Shown here in pieces: positions 17,307 through 28,164 of a DNA stretch of 64,000 bases. Every line of letters starts with the position of its first letter. The stretch's first letter is position 1. The stretch is from assembly GCA_001657385.1 (NCBI GenBank), contig LYSZ01000002.1, positions 248,001-312,000 of the forward strand. The letters run 5' to 3'. The notes under the pieces were generated by a model that made no database searches, was not told where the DNA came from, and saw only the letters and a list, made by a program, of their open reading frames with translations. Made by a program: the position numbers and the translations under genes. The DNA is from Parvularcula sp. BBD 1991-13 (GTDB lineage Bacteria; Pseudomonadota; Alphaproteobacteria; Caulobacterales; Parvularculaceae).

Positions 17307-17327
17307 GTTAACCCTTCAAGGGTTAAC
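17307..17327. promoter_or_regulatory. Perfect 10-bp dyad after the CE15-like gene
   Basis: Two perfect 10-bp arms, GTTAACCCTT and its complement, around a single C, 3 bases after the stop of the esterase gene and about 75 bases before the glycosyltransferase ATG. No T-tract follows, so it is not a normal intrinsic terminator. The arms contain TTAACC half-sites resembling CtrA recognition, but the 11-bp spacing between them is wrong for CtrA. It could be an operator for the glycosyltransferase gene. Confidence 0.45.
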
Positions 17328-17402
17328 CCCGCCGCGACGCTTTATTGACGCAATCGCAACGGTTTTCCAGTAAGCGGCTTTCGTAACGAGAGATGTTTTG
17401 CC

Positions 17403-18443
17403 ATGGCCGCCGCTCCCGCGCCTGACGAATTCGCCGCCAAGCCCTGTCGCCTGGGCGTGATCGTCATCAACTACCGCACGCCTGACCTTGTCGAGCAGTG
17501 CGTCCGATCCATGCTGGACGACCTGGCGGCGCTGGACGCGCGCATCGTGATCGTCGACAACGCGTCCGGCGACGGCTCCGTCGACGCCCTCGCGCGATGG
17601 CGGGCGGGCCTTGGCGAGGGCGCGCCGGTCGACCTGATCGCCTCTCCTGAGAACACCGGTTTTTCCGGCGGCAACAATATCGGTTTCAACGCTCTCGATG
17701 CTGAATATTACCTGTTGATCAACAGCGACGCGCTGGTCCGCCCCGGCGCCCTGGCGGCGCTGCTCGCGGCGATGGAGGCGCGGCCGCGCGCGGGCGTCGT
17801 CGCGCCGCGGCTAGAGGACAGGGACGGGACCGCGCAGATCAGCGCCTTCCGCCATCACACCCCGTTGAGCGAGTTCATCGCGGGCGCGTCCCTTAGCGCC
17901 GTCACCCGGCTGATGAAGGCTCACGACGTTCCCGTCCCGGTCAGCGATACGGCGATGGAGGCCGACTGGGTCAGCTTCGCCTGCGTCATGATCCGGCGCG
18001 CGGCCGTAGACGCGGCGGGTCTCATGGATGACGGGTTTTTCATGTATTACGAGGACGCCGATTACTGTCGGGCCGTGCGCCGGGCCGGCTTCGAGGTCGT
18101 TTACGATCCGTCGGCGCGGGTGGTGCATTTGCGCGGCGGCTCCTCGCCGGTGAAAAAACGCATGGCCCAGAAGAAACGTCCGCCCGCCTATTATTACGCC
18201 TCGCGCACGCGCTATTTCCGCAAGAGCTTCGGGCCCGCGGGCCTTTTTCTGGCGAACGCCATGTGGATGGCCGGACGCGCCCTCGGCTGTCTGCGGCTTG
18301 TCGCCGGCAAGGCGCCGCCGCCCGTCTGCGAAGGGCAGGGGCGCGATATCTGGATGAACTGGCGGACGCCGTTGCGCCCCTGGCGGGCGCCGGCGCGCCC
18401 AGTCGCCGCAGGAAAAACCGGGGGTGACCATGCCGCTTCCTGA
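17403..18443 (+). CDS. GT2-family glycosyltransferase (rhamnosyltransferase-like)
   Basis: A 346-aa cytoplasmic GT-A enzyme. VIVINYRTPDLVEQCVRSM (19-37), IVDNASGDGS (50-59), NTGFSGGNNIGF (84-95) and the nucleotide-sugar site LLINSDAL (104-111) are those of WcaA/rhamnosyl-type transferases that build surface polysaccharides. FYEDADYCRAVRRAGF-like (YYEDADYCRAVRRAGF) is the acceptor-side motif. Its 3' end overlaps the sulfotransferase gene, so the two are co-expressed. Sugar and acceptor are unknown. Confidence 0.87.
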   Translation: MAAAPAPDEFAAKPCRLGVIVINYRTPDLVEQCVRSMLDDLAALDARIVIVDNASGDGSVDALARWRAGLGEGAPVDLIASPENTGFSGGNNIGFNALDAEYYLLINSDALVRPGALAALLAAMEARPRAGVVAPRLEDRDGTAQISAFRHHTPLSEFIAGASLSAVTRLMKAHDVPVPVSDTAMEADWVSFACVMIRRAAVDAAGLMDDGFFMYYEDADYCRAVRRAGFEVVYDPSARVVHLRGGSSPVKKRMAQKKRPPAYYYASRTRYFRKSFGPAGLFLANAMWMAGRALGCLRLVAGKAPPPVCEGQGRDIWMNWRTPLRPWRAPARPVAAGKTGGDHAAS

Positions 18444-19293
18444 CTTTGTCATTATCGGCGCCATGAAATGCGGCACGTCGAGCCTGCACGCCCAGCTTGC
18501 CGCGCAGGACGGTTTCCTCATGAGCGAGCCGAAGGAGCCGAACTTTTTCAGCGACGACGACGTCTTCGCCAGGGGGCTTGACTGGTACCGGTCGCTGTTC
18601 CGCGGCGGCGAAGGCGTCCTGAAAGGCGAATCGAGCACCCATTACACCAAGCGGCCGACCTATCCGGCGTGTTTCGAGCGCCTTTCCGCAGCCCTGCCGG
18701 AGGCGCGTTTCATCTATGTCATGCGCGACCCGCTCGACAGGCTCGTCTCCCATTACATCCACGAATGGACCATGGGCAACGTCAAGGGCGCGCTGACGGA
18801 GGAAATCGAGACGCGCCGTGAGCTGATCGATTACGGACGCTACGCCTATCAGCTTGAGCCCTATCTCGATCATTACGGGAAGGAGCGCATCCTGCCGGTG
18901 TTCTTTGAGCGGATGAAGGCCGATCCGCAAGGCGAACTGTCGCGGATCGGGGCGTTTCTCGGCGCGGAGCGGCCGCTCGCATGGCGCGACGACATCAGCC
19001 CGCAGAACGTTTCGAAAGACCGCTTGCGCAAGATCCCCATGTCCGGCCTCCTGATCGACAATGCGCCGGCGCGCGCGCTGCGCCGCGCGCTGGCGCCCCA
19101 GGGCCTGCGCGACTGGGTGAAGTCACGGCTCCAGATGCGCGAGCGCCCGTCCCTGTCCGAGGACAACCTGAAGCGCGTGAAGCCCGTTTTCGACGAGGAT
19201 CTGGGCGCGCTCGGCGCGATGCTGGGCGTCGGGCTCGATTGCGACGCCTACCGGGAAACGGTGACGGGCCGGTCGCTCGACTGGGCGCGGTGA
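18430..19293 (+). CDS. PAPS-dependent sulfotransferase
   Basis: A 287-aa protein with the 5'-phosphosulfate loop IIGAMKCGTSSLH (8-20) and the 3'-phosphate motif RDPLDRLVSHY (99-109), both hallmarks of the heparan-sulfate/NodH-type sulfotransferase domain. It would transfer sulfate from PAPS to a carbohydrate hydroxyl. The ATG at 18430 lies inside the last codons of the glycosyltransferase gene (GTG at 18424 is an alternative), with GGGGGTGA as ribosome-binding site. With the adjacent GT2 genes it suggests a sulfated exopolysaccharide, lipopolysaccharide or glycolipid. No PAPS synthesis genes are in the window. Confidence 0.87.
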   Translation: MPLPDFVIIGAMKCGTSSLHAQLAAQDGFLMSEPKEPNFFSDDDVFARGLDWYRSLFRGGEGVLKGESSTHYTKRPTYPACFERLSAALPEARFIYVMRDPLDRLVSHYIHEWTMGNVKGALTEEIETRRELIDYGRYAYQLEPYLDHYGKERILPVFFERMKADPQGELSRIGAFLGAERPLAWRDDISPQNVSKDRLRKIPMSGLLIDNAPARALRRALAPQGLRDWVKSRLQMRERPSLSEDNLKRVKPVFDEDLGALGAMLGVGLDCDAYRETVTGRSLDWAR

Positions 19294-19309
19294 GCGGTCC
19301 GTCCTTGCC

Positions 19310-20344
19310 TCATCCCTTGTATTCGATGATCCCGGCTTTCCTGCCCGTCAGGCGGTTGAGGTGATAGCCCATCGCGCCTTTCGCCTCGGCGAATTTTCCC
19401 GTGACGGATAAAAATCCGTCGGCCCAGTCGACGGGCGCGCCGCCGCCGCGCAGGGCGATGCGCGCGACCTGAAGCGGATAGGCGAGGAGGAGCGCGAAGC
19501 CGAGCGGATGCGCCAACGCCCCCGCCGCCAGCGAAACGGGCGCAAGGCCGGCCCAGGCCAGCGCGCGCAGGGTCTCGCGGGTCCAGATGTTCTCCGGCTC
19601 GCCGCGATGCAGGTGGGAGACTTCCGCATACGCATGGCCGGCGCGGCTGGCGCGCTTCATCCACTGGCCGAGCGAGGTCATGGCGATGTCGTGGCGGGTC
19701 ATCTCCGCGTCGAGGCGGTGGATGCGCCACCCCGCGGCGCGCAGGCGCACGCACAATTCCGGCTCCTCCCCCGCGATCAGGCCGTCGCGATAGCCGCCGA
19801 CCGCGTCGAAGGCCCGCGCGCGGATCAGAACGTCGCCGCCGCAGGACAGCGCCTCTCCCGCAGGCGTGTCCCACTCGCGGTCGCACAGGCGGTTGTAGAT
19901 TGTCCGCTCGGGGAATTTCTCGCGCCGCCGCCCGCAGACGGCCGCGGCGTCCGGCGCGTCGTCGAGAAAGGCGGCGGCGGTTTCGATCCAGCCCGCCGCA
20001 AGTTCGCAGTCGCCGTCGATGAACTGCACATAGTCGGGCGCGGCGATCTCTTTCAGGCGCCGGTAGCCGGCGTTGCGCGCGCGCGCGGCGGTAAACGGCG
20101 TCGACAGATCGAGGCTCACCGTCTCCGCCCCCAGCGCCGCCGCGGCGTCAAGGCTGCCGTCGGTCGATCCGGAGTCGACATAGACGACCCGGCCCGCGGC
20201 GCCGCGCACCGATTTCAGGCAGGCGACGAGGCGTTCGCCCTCGTTGCGGCCGATGGCGACGACGCCAATGCGGCGCGCTCCTGTCCGGGATTGCGCGTTG
20301 TCTGTCTGCGGCTGATCGGCGGGTGGCTCAAGCGTGTCCGTCAT
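19310..20344 (-). CDS. GT2-family glycosyltransferase
   Basis: A 344-aa protein from the ATG at 20344. The GT-A core has GVVAIGRNEGERLVACLKSV, VVYVDSGSTDGSLDAA and the metal-site QFIDGDCEL, then EPELCVRLRAAGW. The C-terminal part contains a hydrophobic segment (LAPVSLAAGALAHPLGFALLLAYPLQVARIAL in pieces) that may bind the membrane. It is convergent with the sulfotransferase gene, 16 bases apart, so it belongs to the same locus but to a separate transcript. Substrates are unknown. Confidence 0.85.
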   Translation of the reverse strand: MTDTLEPPADQPQTDNAQSRTGARRIGVVAIGRNEGERLVACLKSVRGAAGRVVYVDSGSTDGSLDAAAALGAETVSLDLSTPFTAARARNAGYRRLKEIAAPDYVQFIDGDCELAAGWIETAAAFLDDAPDAAAVCGRRREKFPERTIYNRLCDREWDTPAGEALSCGGDVLIRARAFDAVGGYRDGLIAGEEPELCVRLRAAGWRIHRLDAEMTRHDIAMTSLGQWMKRASRAGHAYAEVSHLHRGEPENIWTRETLRALAWAGLAPVSLAAGALAHPLGFALLLAYPLQVARIALRGGGAPVDWADGFLSVTGKFAEAKGAMGYHLNRLTGRKAGIIEYKG

Positions 20345-20428
20345 GGGCGTGCGCGGGTCTTTCCGTGGGCGGCGCGCCGTCGGCGACAAGCGCGCTCTTC
20401 CACAAACACCAGGCGGGTTGCGAGAGGC

Positions 20429-20905
20429 TTAACGCCGGCCGCCGAGAAGGCCGAACAGAAATGTCGACGCGCCCCAGAAAAACGCAAATCCGCCGCCGGC
20501 GTAGATCCCGCCGACAAGCGTCGTCGGGACGGCCGGCTCGAACCGGCTGTAGGTCGATTGCGCGACGTCGTCCATCCGGTTGCGCACAAGCAGGAGCGGG
20601 CGAACATAGGCGTCGGCCGCTTCAAGCTCTTCAAGATGGGCGGTCAGGCGTTCGTAGCGGACGACGGTGCGCTCATAGCCGTCGCACAGGACGTTGAGAA
20701 GGGTCGTCGCCGTCTCGCATTCCGCCGAGGCCATGGCGCGGTTGTAGCCGTAGCCCGCAAGGTCGGCGTCGTACTGTTCCACCAGCGGGCGCAACTCGTC
20801 GATCCGCCCCTGGAGGTTCTGCATGTATTGCAGGGTGAACCCCGGCCCCTGCGAGGCGGTCACCGCGCCGGCGACCCCCAGTAAAAATGCCAGCAACCGC
20901 GCCAC
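20429..20905 (-). CDS. DUF2937 family membrane protein
   Basis: A 158-aa protein matching in layout the alphaproteobacterial DUF2937 family: an N-terminal hydrophobic signal/anchor (MARLLAFLLGVAGAVTAS), a conserved central helical part with QYMQNLQGRIDELRPLVEQYD and a C-terminal hydrophobic hairpin (about residues 128-156). No reaction is known. It lies upstream of the GT2 gene on the same strand with 84 bases between, possibly one operon. The start is preceded by a GGGG-rich ribosome-binding site. Confidence 0.7.
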   Translation of the reverse strand: MARLLAFLLGVAGAVTASQGPGFTLQYMQNLQGRIDELRPLVEQYDADLAGYGYNRAMASAECETATTLLNVLCDGYERTVVRYERLTAHLEELEAADAYVRPLLLVRNRMDDVAQSTYSRFEPAVPTTLVGGIYAGGGFAFFWGASTFLFGLLGGRR

Positions 20906-20979
20906 GATCTTGTCCCCTCACAAAAGCGCTGTCCTCAGCGTTAACCATGCCCGAATGGCCGGTTAAAATCCATAGGCCC

Positions 20980-21070
20980 AACAATTCGGGGTCCCACAAT
21001 TCGGGGTCTCACAATTCGGGGTCTCACAATTCGGGGGTCTCAAAATCCGGGGCGTAAAATCTGCGGGCGT
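20980..21070. repeat. 15-bp tandem repeat array between the DUF2937 and VPLPA-CTERM genes
   Basis: Three near-identical 15-bp units of the form CACAATTCGGGGTCT or one-base variants at 20980-20994, 20995-21009 and 21010-21024, a 16-bp copy at 21025-21040, then two decayed copies to about 21070. It lies in the spacer between the end of the VPLPA-type gene and the start of the DUF2937 gene, both minus strand. There are no spacers, so it is not a CRISPR array. Likely slippage-generated; copy number may vary between strains. Confidence 0.85.
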
Positions 21071-21118
21071 AAAATCCATGGGGGGCCGGAACCGCGGTCG
21101 GGCGGCGGGCGCGGGAGG

Positions 21119-21910
21119 CTATGCCCGCCGTTTGCGGTTCGCGGTGGCGCCAAGCGCCGCGAGGCCGGCGATCCACAGGACCGCCGCGCCGGGGATGGGC
21201 GTGACGATCGGGTCCGTCGGCAGGTCCGGCCCGCCGGGGTAAATCGGGCCGACCGGGTCCGGGCCCACCGGGTCGAGAGGCGGCAAGGGCATTTCCGGTT
21301 CGTCCGGCGTTTCGGGCGCCGGCCCATCGCCGCCATTATCGCCGCCGCCATTGTCGCCGCCGGCGCCGGGCGTCATCAGCGCCCAGGGGCTCAGCGGGGC
21401 GAGGCCGACGCCGCGCGGGACGGTCGGCGCGCGGCCATCGCCGCTACCGGCGGCCGGTTGCGGCGCCAGCGCCAGGCGCAGCGCGTCCGGCCCGCCCGCG
21501 CCTTGCGGGCGGCTGAGACCGGCTTCGCGCGCCACCATGGACGCCACCGCGTCGTCGAGGGTGCGGGCGGTTTTGCGGCGCGGCGCCCCGGGCGTACGTT
21601 CAGCGGCCGCCAGGCGCGGGCGCGTCGCCCCCGGCGCGGCCTTGAAAAACGGGTGGCAGAAAGCGCCGCTCGCCGGGCCGGTATGGCCTCCCCAGCCGAA
21701 GCCGCCGCTGCAGGCGGGCCGATGCGGGCCGCCCGCGGCGAGGCGCTGGGCCTTTGCGCTGTCCGGCGTTTCATCATGAAACAGGTCCGGCCCGGCGCCG
21801 TAGGCCAGGTGCTGACCCTCGTGAAACCCTGCGAAAAACGCAATAAGGGCGAAGAATCCGGCAATAACGCCAAGTCCGGCGGCGGTGTTGCGGGCGCGTT
21901 TGCGGGTCAT
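21119..21910 (-). CDS. Secreted protein with PEP/VPLPA-CTERM-type sorting signal
   Basis: A 263-aa protein. The C-terminus reads TPIPGAAVLWIAGLAALGA followed by NRKRR: a Pro-containing motif, one hydrophobic helix and a basic tail, as in PEP-CTERM/VPLPA-CTERM proteins processed by exosortase. The N-terminus has a membrane helix (about residues 9-27). The middle is Gly/Pro/Ala-rich with a repeated GGDNGGGDNGGDG and PVGPDPVGP. Such proteins are exported together with exopolysaccharide, which fits the neighbouring glycan genes. No exosortase gene is in the window. The start at 21910 (MTRKRARN) is preferred over 21952. Confidence 0.65.
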   Translation of the reverse strand: MTRKRARNTAAGLGVIAGFFALIAFFAGFHEGQHLAYGAGPDLFHDETPDSAKAQRLAAGGPHRPACSGGFGWGGHTGPASGAFCHPFFKAAPGATRPRLAAAERTPGAPRRKTARTLDDAVASMVAREAGLSRPQGAGGPDALRLALAPQPAAGSGDGRAPTVPRGVGLAPLSPWALMTPGAGGDNGGGDNGGDGPAPETPDEPEMPLPPLDPVGPDPVGPIYPGGPDLPTDPIVTPIPGAAVLWIAGLAALGATANRKRRA

Positions 21911-22072
21911 GGGTGGAAAGTCTCCGTCACTCCTGGACGCAGCGCGTTTCAAGAGCCGGGCCAGACATGGTTTCCCGTTCGTTAACGAGGGCGTGCGGGC
22001 GCGGAGGTCGCGGCGGGGCGTGCGCGGTTCGAACGGCGCGCATCGACCGGCGGCGCCATTGACGCCTGGGGG

Positions 22073-22101
22073 CTGACAAACCCGCTTCGGCGCCCTATAT
22101 G
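22073..22101 (+). promoter_or_regulatory. Promoter upstream of the rimP-nusA-infB operon
   Basis: CTGACA (22073-22078), 17 bases, TATATG (22096-22101). The -35 matches 5 of 6 and the -10 matches 4 of 6 consensus positions, with ideal spacing and a GC-rich surround. The start site would be near 22108, right at a small hairpin. Confidence 0.6.
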
Positions 22102-22103
22102 GT

Positions 22104-22153
22104 GATCAAACGCTGTCGTTTATCGAAAGCGGGCCCCGCGGGGCCCGCTTTTT
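22104..22153 (+). terminator. Leader hairpin plus intrinsic terminator/attenuator (or short sRNA)
   Basis: A small hairpin AAACG-CTGT-CGTTT (22108-22121, extendable by GAT/ATC with one bulged C) is followed by a 12-bp GC-rich perfect stem (22126-22137 with 22140-22151) ending in five Ts. It lies directly after the promoter at 22073-22101 and 200 bases before rimP. It reads as an attenuator in the leader of the rimP-nusA-infB operon, where NusA autoregulation is known in E. coli, or as a ~46-nt small RNA. No gene that could need this terminator ends here on the plus strand. Confidence 0.6.
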
Positions 22154-22261
22154 CGTTGCCGCTCCGTTGTCGCCTCGCCGCCCTTTCGCGCGCGCCGATC
22201 GCCCGGCGCTTTGTCTTTCGGACAGTCGGGGCGCGTCCGGGCGCGGCGGAAACGACGAAAG

Positions 22262-22303
22262 GATGAACGCGGCCCGATAAACGCGGCCCGATGAACGGGG
22301 CCC
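22262..22303 (+). repeat. Triple 14-bp tandem repeat in the rimP leader
   Basis: Three consecutive copies of GATGAACGCGGCCC with one difference in each of the second and third (22262-22275, 22276-22289, 22290-22303), about 50 bases before the rimP start. No stem-loop or promoter coincides with it. Confidence 0.75.
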
Positions 22304-22352
22304 AAGGATTTGAGCTTCACGGTTTGAGCCGAAGGACTTGAAAGGACGCTTG

Positions 22353-22991
22353 TTGACCGAATCCCGCGATGCGCTGGTCGATCTTATCCGTCCCGTCGTT
22401 GAAGGCGAGGGGTTCGAACTCGTGCGCGTGCGGATGACCGGCGCCAGGACCAGAACGCTGCAGGTGATGGCCGAACGTCCCGACCATACGATGACGGCGG
22501 AGGATTGCGCGGCCCTGTCGCGCGCCCTGTCGCCGGCGCTTGAGGCGGCCGACCCTATTGCCGGCGCCTATGTCCTGGAGGTATCGTCTCCCGGCATCGA
22601 CCGGCCGCTGGTGCGTGCGAAAGACTTCGAAGACTGGGCGGGCTGGCCCGCGAAGCTTGAACTGAACCGTCTCGTCGAGGGCCGCAAGCGGTTCGCCGGA
22701 ACGCTCGCCGGCATGGACGACGGCGCCGTCGCCTTCGACATTGACGGCGAGGAAGAGACCGCGCTTTTTCCGCTGGACTGGATCGCGAACGCCAAGCTCG
22801 TTCTCACCGACGCGCTGATCGAGGAAAGCCTGAAAGCCGGCCGCGCGGCGGCGGACGCCGCCGAACAGGCCGCAGGCGATCAGCCCGGAGGCGAACTGGC
22901 CAGCGGCGAACAGGCTATCGACAAAGAGGCCGTCACCGGCCGGCAGGACAATGATGCACAACAGGAGACGTTGCATGGAGACCATCAATGA
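22353..22991 (+). CDS. rimP: Ribosome maturation factor RimP
   Basis: About 212 aa. RimP helps assemble the 30S subunit. The N-terminal domain has LVDLIRPVVEGEGFELVRVRMTG and the DCAALSRALSPALEAADPIAGAY / LEVSSPGIDRPL signature (about residues 55-90), followed by the SH3-like C-terminal domain. The tail after residue 170 is Ala/Gly/Gln-rich and longer than in E. coli, as in many alphaproteobacteria. The TTG at 22353 has AAAGGA 7 bases upstream; TTGs at 22338 and 22350 are alternatives. It overlaps nusA by 4 bases. Confidence 0.93.
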   Translation: MTESRDALVDLIRPVVEGEGFELVRVRMTGARTRTLQVMAERPDHTMTAEDCAALSRALSPALEAADPIAGAYVLEVSSPGIDRPLVRAKDFEDWAGWPAKLELNRLVEGRKRFAGTLAGMDDGAVAFDIDGEEETALFPLDWIANAKLVLTDALIEESLKAGRAAADAAEQAAGDQPGGELASGEQAIDKEAVTGRQDNDAQQETLHGDHQ

Positions 22992-24616
22992 ACGCGGTTA
23001 GCGCCAACAAGCTGGAGTTGGTTCAGATCGCCGACGCCGTCGCGCGCGAGAAGTCGATTGAAAAGGCCCTGGTGATCGAGGCGATGGAAGACGCGCTCGC
23101 CCGCGCCGCGCGTTCGCGCTACGGCCATGAAACCAACGTCAGGGCGGAAATCAATCCGTCCACGGGCGAAACCCGGCTGTGGCGCCTGCTCGAAGTCGTC
23201 GAAGCGCTTGAGGACGACGCCACGCAGATCGCGCTTGAGGATGCGCGTCACCGCAATCCGGAGGCGGAGATCGGCGATTTCATGTCCGAGCCCCTGCCGC
23301 CGATCGACTTCGGCCGCGTCGCCGCCATGGCCGCCAAGCAGGTCATCACCCAGAAGGTGCGCGAGGCCGAACGCGACCGTCAGTATGAAGACTTCAAGGA
23401 CCGTATCGGGGAGATCATCAACGGCATCGTCAAGCGGGTCGAATACGGCCACGTGATCGTCGATCTCGGCAAGGCCGAGGCGATCATCCGCCGCGACCAG
23501 CAGCTCCCCCGCGAGAATTACCGCAACGGCGACCGCGTTCGCGCCTACATCATGGACGTGCGCCGCGAGCCTCGGGGCCCGCAGATTTTCCTTTCCCGCG
23601 CCCACCCGCAGTTCATGGCGAAACTGTTCGAACAGGAAGTGCCCGAAGTCTATGACGGCGTGATCGAGATCCGCGCCGTCGCCCGCGATCCCGGCAGCCG
23701 CGCCAAGATCGGCGTGATGTCCAACGACGCCGGCATCGACCCGGTCGGCGCCTGCGTCGGCATGCGCGGCAGCCGCGTGCAGGCGGTGGTGAACGAGCTG
23801 GGCGGCGAGAAAATCGACATCGTGCCGTGGAACGAGAACGACGCGACCTTCGTCGTCAACGCGCTCGCCCCGGCGGAAGTCGCCAAGGTCGTGCTCGACG
23901 AGGAGCTGGAGCGCATCGAGGTGGTGGTGCCCGACGAGCAGCTCTCCCTCGCCATCGGCCGGCGCGGCCAGAACGTGCGCCTCGCCTCGCAGCTCACCGG
24001 CTACGAAATCGACATCATGACCGAGGAGGAGGAGAGCGCCAAGCGCCAGGAAGAGTTCCGCATACGGTCCGAACTGTTCATGAACGGGCTCGACGTCGAC
24101 GACATGATGGCCGGCCTCCTGGTCTCCGAAGGCTTCGCCTCGATCGAGGAGATCGCCTTTGTCAGCGTCGAGGAACTGATGGATATCGACGGCCTCGACG
24201 AGGAGACCGCCGAGGAGCTTCAGGCGCGCGCCCGCGACTTCATCGAGGCGGAGAACAAGAAGCTCGACGAGCGCCGCCGGGAGCTTGGCGTCGATGACGA
24301 CATTCTCGCCATGGACGGGCTCGATCTGAAGATGATCGTCACCCTCGGCGAGAACGACGTGAAGTCGGTCGAGGATCTCGCCGGCTGCGCCACCGACGAC
24401 CTGACCGGTTGGACCGAGCGCGTCGACGGCGAGCGCAAGCACTACGAAGGCATGCTGGAGGCTTACAAGATCAAGCCCGAGGCGGCCGAAGACCTTATCA
24501 TGCGCGCGCGGGTGCAGTCCGGCTGGATCACCCAGGAGGAGCTGGACGCCATGCATGCGGGCGACGAGGACGCCGACGCCGAAGCCGGGGAGGAGGCCGC
24601 TGAAGCCACGGCCTGA
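22988..24616 (+). CDS. nusA: Transcription termination/antitermination factor NusA
   Basis: A 542-aa RNA-polymerase-binding protein controlling pausing, termination and antitermination. Order: N-terminal polymerase-binding domain (to about 130), S1 domain (about 135-200, with [19 protein letters not shown]), two KH domains (about 215-345, with [26 protein letters not shown] in pieces) and a C-terminal pair of helix-hairpin-helix acidic repeats (about 360-510). The ATG overlaps the rimP stop. It may regulate its own operon through the leader at 22104-22153. Confidence 0.96.
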   Translation: MNAVSANKLELVQIADAVAREKSIEKALVIEAMEDALARAARSRYGHETNVRAEINPSTGETRLWRLLEVVEALEDDATQIALEDARHRNPEAEIGDFMSEPLPPIDFGRVAAMAAKQVITQKVREAERDRQYEDFKDRIGEIINGIVKRVEYGHVIVDLGKAEAIIRRDQQLPRENYRNGDRVRAYIMDVRREPRGPQIFLSRAHPQFMAKLFEQEVPEVYDGVIEIRAVARDPGSRAKIGVMSNDAGIDPVGACVGMRGSRVQAVVNELGGEKIDIVPWNENDATFVVNALAPAEVAKVVLDEELERIEVVVPDEQLSLAIGRRGQNVRLASQLTGYEIDIMTEEEESAKRQEEFRIRSELFMNGLDVDDMMAGLLVSEGFASIEEIAFVSVEELMDIDGLDEETAEELQARARDFIEAENKKLDERRRELGVDDDILAMDGLDLKMIVTLGENDVKSVEDLAGCATDDLTGWTERVDGERKHYEGMLEAYKIKPEAAEDLIMRARVQSGWITQEELDAMHAGDEDADAEAGEEAAEATA

Positions 24617-25250
24617 AGCTGTCGGCGGCGACGATCCGCGCACGCGCACCTGCATCGCCACCGGCGCGCGCGGGTCCCCGGACGGGTTCGTCCGGTTCGT
24701 GGCCTCGCCCGACGGCGAGGTGGCGCCGGATTTTTCCGGCAAGCTGCCGGGCCGCGGCGCATGGGTCGGCGCGTCCCGCGCGGCGGTCGACGCGGCGGCC
24801 GCCAAGGGCGCGTTCGCGCGGGCGTTTCGAAAAGGCGTGCGCGCGCCAGACGACCTCGCCGACCGCGTCGAGGCGGGACTGGCGAAAGCGGCCCTGTCGG
24901 CGCTGGGCCTCGCCCGCCGGGCGGGAGAAGCGGTCGCGGGATTTGAAAAGGTCCGCGCCGCGCTTAAATCCGGCGATGTCGCGGCCCTCGTCAGCGCCGC
25001 CGACGCCGGCGAGGACGGCCGGGCAAGGCTGGCGCGGCTCGCCCGCGACGCGGCGCTGGTGGATGTGTTTGCCGGGAGCGAGTTGTCCGCGGCTCTCGGG
25101 CGCGACGGCCTTGTGCATGTCGCGGTGAAGCGCGGACCGGCGGCGGCGCGGTTCCTGCGCGAGGCGCGCCGGCTTGAAGGGTTTCGCAACGGCGCCGCCG
25201 CGACGCGGTCGGTGAAGTCGGCGCGGCGCCGAACGGATGAAGAGAAATGA
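24555..25250 (+). CDS. YlxR-family RNA-binding protein (DUF448)
   Basis: Up to 231 aa. The YlxR signature is TCIATGARGSPDGFVRFV ... DFSGKLPGRGAWVGASR (about residues 32-80 of this frame). The C-terminal half (about 95-190, ALGLARRAGEAVAGFEKV) is an L7Ae-like RNA-binding domain fused in alphaproteobacteria. The ATG at 24555 would overlap nusA by 62 bases; a CTG at 24600 is another possible start, so the N-terminus is uncertain. It sits in the conserved slot between nusA and infB and is probably involved in ribosome or RNase P function. Confidence 0.85.
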   Translation: MRATRTPTPKPGRRPLKPRPEAVGGDDPRTRTCIATGARGSPDGFVRFVASPDGEVAPDFSGKLPGRGAWVGASRAAVDAAAAKGAFARAFRKGVRAPDDLADRVEAGLAKAALSALGLARRAGEAVAGFEKVRAALKSGDVAALVSAADAGEDGRARLARLARDAALVDVFAGSELSAALGRDGLVHVAVKRGPAAARFLREARRLEGFRNGAAATRSVKSARRRTDEEK

Positions 25251-25349
25251 AGGGGTCCCGGTGGACCCCGGTCCCATAGGGCGGTATGTCCTTGCGGGCT
25301 TTGGCAAAAGCTGAACCTGGCGCCGGCGACGGCGCCGCCTGGAGATCGG

Positions 25350-27989
<2,640 letters not shown>

Positions 27990-28164
27990 AGCGCGCCGCG
28001 CCGCCCAGGGCTCCCTCGTCAAGGCCCTGTTGCGGGCCTTCCCGCCACGGCTTTGTGCGTTCCGTCTGCGGACGGGACGGGGACACGGGAGAGGGCCTGA
28101 CGGCGCCGCGAACGGTCCCGCGTCCCGCCGTCCTTGCGTTTCGACAAGACTTATGGTGAGCCTC

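Larger units (their letters stand above)
21911..22352. other. 442-base intergenic region before rimP
   Basis: No gene was recognised here. It separates the leftward VPLPA-type gene from rimP. It contains a promoter-like pair at 22073-22101, a hairpin and an intrinsic-terminator-like structure at 22104-22153, and a triple 14-bp repeat at 22262-22303. A GTTCGAAC-like stretch near 22026 does not belong to a recognisable tRNA. Confidence 0.6.

Noticed and set aside
17302-17328. A CtrA box
   Set aside because: TTAA half-sites are separated by 3 or 11 bases, not 7.
20980-21070. CRISPR array
   Set aside because: Units are directly adjacent without spacers and there are no cas genes.
22021-22080. 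A tRNA gene suggested by a GGTTCGAAC stretch
   Set aside because: No cloverleaf, acceptor stem or anticodon arm could be drawn around it.
22126-22153. Terminator of the VPLPA-type gene
   Set aside because: That gene is transcribed leftwards and starts at 21910, so the T-tract is on the wrong side and strand.
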